DNA from: DALYDD01 sp046049705
Lineage (GTDB): Bacteria; Patescibacteriota; Minisyncoccia; Phycocordibacterales; CAIZLB01
Reading direction: 5' to 3'
DNA length: 7,215 bases
Assembly: GCA_046049705.1 (NCBI GenBank)
Contig: JBJOQZ010000068.1
Location: forward strand, 1 to 7,215
Shown in pieces: positions 5,851 through 7,215 of the stretch. Positions within the stretch are counted from its first letter, which is position 1; the number at the start of each line of letters is the position of its first letter. Position numbers and translations under genes: made by a program. The notes under the pieces were generated by a model that worked only from the letters and a program-made list of their open reading frames with translations, did no database searches and was not told the DNA's origin.

Positions 5851-6198
5851 TTAAAATTCTAGTCCTCCTTCTCGTGCTGCATCAGCAAGAGCTCTTACTC
5901 GACCTGTGAAAATAAAGCCACCTCGGTCAAATACGACTTTAGTGATTCCTTTTGCCTTAGCAAGTTTTGCCACTTCTGTACCAACAACTCGTGCTGCATC
6001 TGTCTTATTTCCTGCTTTTGCTTTCAGTGATGAAGCAGATACAAGTGTTACACCCTTTGAATCATCAATAATTTGTGCATACATAGCCACATTTGACTTG
6101 TAGATAGAAAGTCGAGGTCGTGACTCTGTACCCGCTACTTTCGCTCGGATACGATTTTGTCGACGTCTTCGTGGTGTGAGATGAATTGTTCTTGTCAT
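5851..6198 (-). CDS. rplR: 50S ribosomal protein uL18
   Basis: uL18 binds 5S rRNA and helps install it in the central protuberance. It has 115 residues, typical for the family. The basic N-terminus TPRRRRQNRIRAKVAGT is followed by the conserved RPRLSIYKSNVAMYAQIIDD. The signature end VVFDRGGFIFTGRVRALADA plus AREGGLEF matches the family closely. It lies 16 bp after rplF and 11 bp before rpsE, inside the same transcript. The spacer TAATTAATATAAAGCC shows no Shine-Dalgarno. The stop is TAA. Confidence 0.97.
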   Translation of the reverse strand: MTRTIHLTPRRRRQNRIRAKVAGTESRPRLSIYKSNVAMYAQIIDDSKGVTLVSASSLKAKAGNKTDAARVVGTEVAKLAKAKGITKVVFDRGGFIFTGRVRALADAAREGGLEF

Positions 6199-6214
6199 GG
6201 CTTTATATTAATTA

Positions 6215-6748
6215 CTAGGCAGCTTTCTTACCTTGCTTTCTTCGGATAACTTCTGTGTCATATCGGAATCCTTTGCCCTTATATGGCTCTGGCTTCTTCA
6301 ATGCACGTACCTGGGCTGCAAACTGTCCTACAGCCTCTTTGTCTGCACCAGAGACAGTTACAGTACCTTTTTCAGTTACTACTGTTACACCTTCAGGAAT
6401 AGTTTTTACGACAGGGTGTGAAAATCCAAGTGCCATATTGAGATTTGTGCCTGCAACATCAGCCTTGAATCCGATACCATCTAAAATAAGTTTTTTTGTA
6501 TACCCCTCGCTTACACCTTTGATCATGTTCTTAACATGAGATGCATATGTCCCCCAAAGTGCACGAGTCGGATTATCATTTTTATTTGGAGTAAGTGTAA
6601 CTTCACTGCCATTTACATTGATTGTAATAATAGGCTTGAAGTAACGCTTCAATTCTCCTTTTGGACCTTTTACTGTAACAGAACCCTCAGAAACAGTGAT
6701 CTGAGTATTTGCTGGAACTGTGAGGATTTGTTTGCCGACTCGTGACAT
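6215..6748 (-). CDS. rplF: 50S ribosomal protein uL6
   Basis: uL6 binds 23S rRNA near the sarcin-ricin loop and the factor-binding region. It has 177 residues, the standard length, with two repeated alpha/beta domains. The start MSRVGKQILTVPANTQITV and VTVKGPKGELKRYF are the usual first-domain signatures. The C-terminal block KKPEPYKGKGFRYDTEVIRR followed by KQGKKAA is diagnostic. It follows rpsH after 24 bp and precedes rplR by 16 bp. The spacer carries TTTAATACAACTACT before the ATG and no Shine-Dalgarno. The stop is TAG. Confidence 0.98.
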   Translation of the reverse strand: MSRVGKQILTVPANTQITVSEGSVTVKGPKGELKRYFKPIITINVNGSEVTLTPNKNDNPTRALWGTYASHVKNMIKGVSEGYTKKLILDGIGFKADVAGTNLNMALGFSHPVVKTIPEGVTVVTEKGTVTVSGADKEAVGQFAAQVRALKKPEPYKGKGFRYDTEVIRRKQGKKAA

Positions 6749-6772
6749 AGTAGTTGTATTAAACGTTAATAA

Positions 6773-7162
6773 TTACCAAATTTTAAATAATGCTTCGCCT
6801 CCGACATTTTGTTTTCGAGCAGCTGCATCTGTCAAAATTCCATTTGGAGTTGTAAGGATAAGTGCACCGAAACCATTTCGAACAGAGTTAGCTTCAGATG
6901 ACTTTACATACAATCGTCGAGAGAATTTTGAGATTCGCTTTACACCTTCGATTCGTGGCTGTGTTCCTTCGTAGAGCAATTCTACTTCAATTGACTTAAT
7001 GACCTTCTTTCCCTTCTTTGAGATTGAACCAACAAATCCTGCTGATTTAAGAGTTTCAAGTACTGCTTCTCTTAGTTTTGAATGAGGAAATGTAACAGAA
7101 GACTTCCCGGCCTTATTTCCGTTTTTAAGTTCTGTGATGAGTTGTGAGATTGTGTCTACCAT
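6773..7162 (-). CDS. rpsH: 30S ribosomal protein uS8
   Basis: uS8 binds the central domain of 16S rRNA and in enterobacteria also represses the spc mRNA; whether it does so here is unknown. The protein has 129 residues, normal length. The N-terminal domain begins MVDTISQLITELKNGNKAGK, then SKLREAVLETLKSAGFV. The C-terminal domain has the family blocks RISKFSRRLYVKS, GFGALILTTPNGILTD and the terminal GGEALFKIW. Its ATG overlaps the end of rpsN by 7 bp (7156-7162), which suggests translational coupling; no separate Shine-Dalgarno is visible inside the rpsN end. The stop is TAA. Confidence 0.97.
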   Translation of the reverse strand: MVDTISQLITELKNGNKAGKSSVTFPHSKLREAVLETLKSAGFVGSISKKGKKVIKSIEVELLYEGTQPRIEGVKRISKFSRRLYVKSSEANSVRNGFGALILTTPNGILTDAAARKQNVGGEALFKIW

Positions 7163-7215
7163 GATGATTTTCGGATACCAGGAATTCTTCCTTCGTTTGC
7201 TAATTCTCTAAAACA
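7156..7215 (-). CDS. rpsN: 30S ribosomal protein uS14, zinc-binding type, C-terminal end only (truncated by window edge)
   Basis: The last 19 codons read CFRELANEGRIPGIRKSSW and end in TAG at 7158-7156. This is the canonical C-terminus of bacterial uS14 (FREL...GEIPG.RKASW). The first visible Cys sits where the last zinc ligand of the short CXXC...CXXC uS14 type lies; zinc-free uS14 has no Cys there, so the short zinc form (rpsZ type) is inferred. The stop overlaps the rpsH start by 7 bp. The 5' part is outside the window. Position before rpsH is the normal spc order. Confidence 0.9.
   Translation of the reverse strand, partial: CFRELANEGRIPGIRKSSW

Overview
The window is a compact, AT-rich bacterial segment in which every recognised gene lies on the minus strand. 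It is the 3' half of the spc (spectinomycin) ribosomal-protein operon. Read in the direction of transcription (high to low coordinates) the order is rpsN (only the last 19 codons) - rpsH - rplF - rplR - rpsE - rplO - secY - adk-like - map - a large truncated gene that resembles the N-terminal part of a type IV secretion DNA-transfer ATPase. rpmD (uL30), normally found between rpsE and rplO, is missing. The gap there is only 15 bp.

The missing uL30, the reduced and divergent adenylate kinase, the almost complete lack of Shine-Dalgarno motifs and the T4SS-like ATPase protein type all suggest a Candidate Phyla Radiation (Patescibacteria) genome, most likely a Parcubacteria-type lineage. This assignment is an inference from gene content and recalled family resemblance; no search was possible.

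Layout: 7215-4712 holds six ribosomal protein genes with spacers of 11-24 bp (rpsN and rpsH overlap by 7 bp). secY (4711-3440) closes this tightly packed block. Bases 3140-3439 form the only large gene-free stretch. It carries three imperfect tandem copies of a ~57-bp element with a conserved GC-rich hairpin core, and the copy next to secY is enclosed in a perfect 15-bp inverted repeat that may end the secY transcript. Next come three dyad-symmetric sequences and an extended -10 promoter directly in front of adk. adk (3139-2516) and map (2424-1642) are separated by 91 bp. A second extended -10 promoter, apparently giving a leaderless mRNA, precedes the truncated ATPase gene (1567 to the window edge).

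Functionally, the block makes parts of both ribosomal subunits, the SecY translocon channel, a nucleoside monophosphate kinase and the methionine aminopeptidase that trims nascent proteins. This is a standard translation and export housekeeping cluster. What usually follows map (infA, rpmJ, rpsM) is replaced here by the secretion or conjugation ATPase gene. The most unusual items are the repeated hairpin element between secY and adk, the nested palindromes at the adk start, and the SD-less translation starts.
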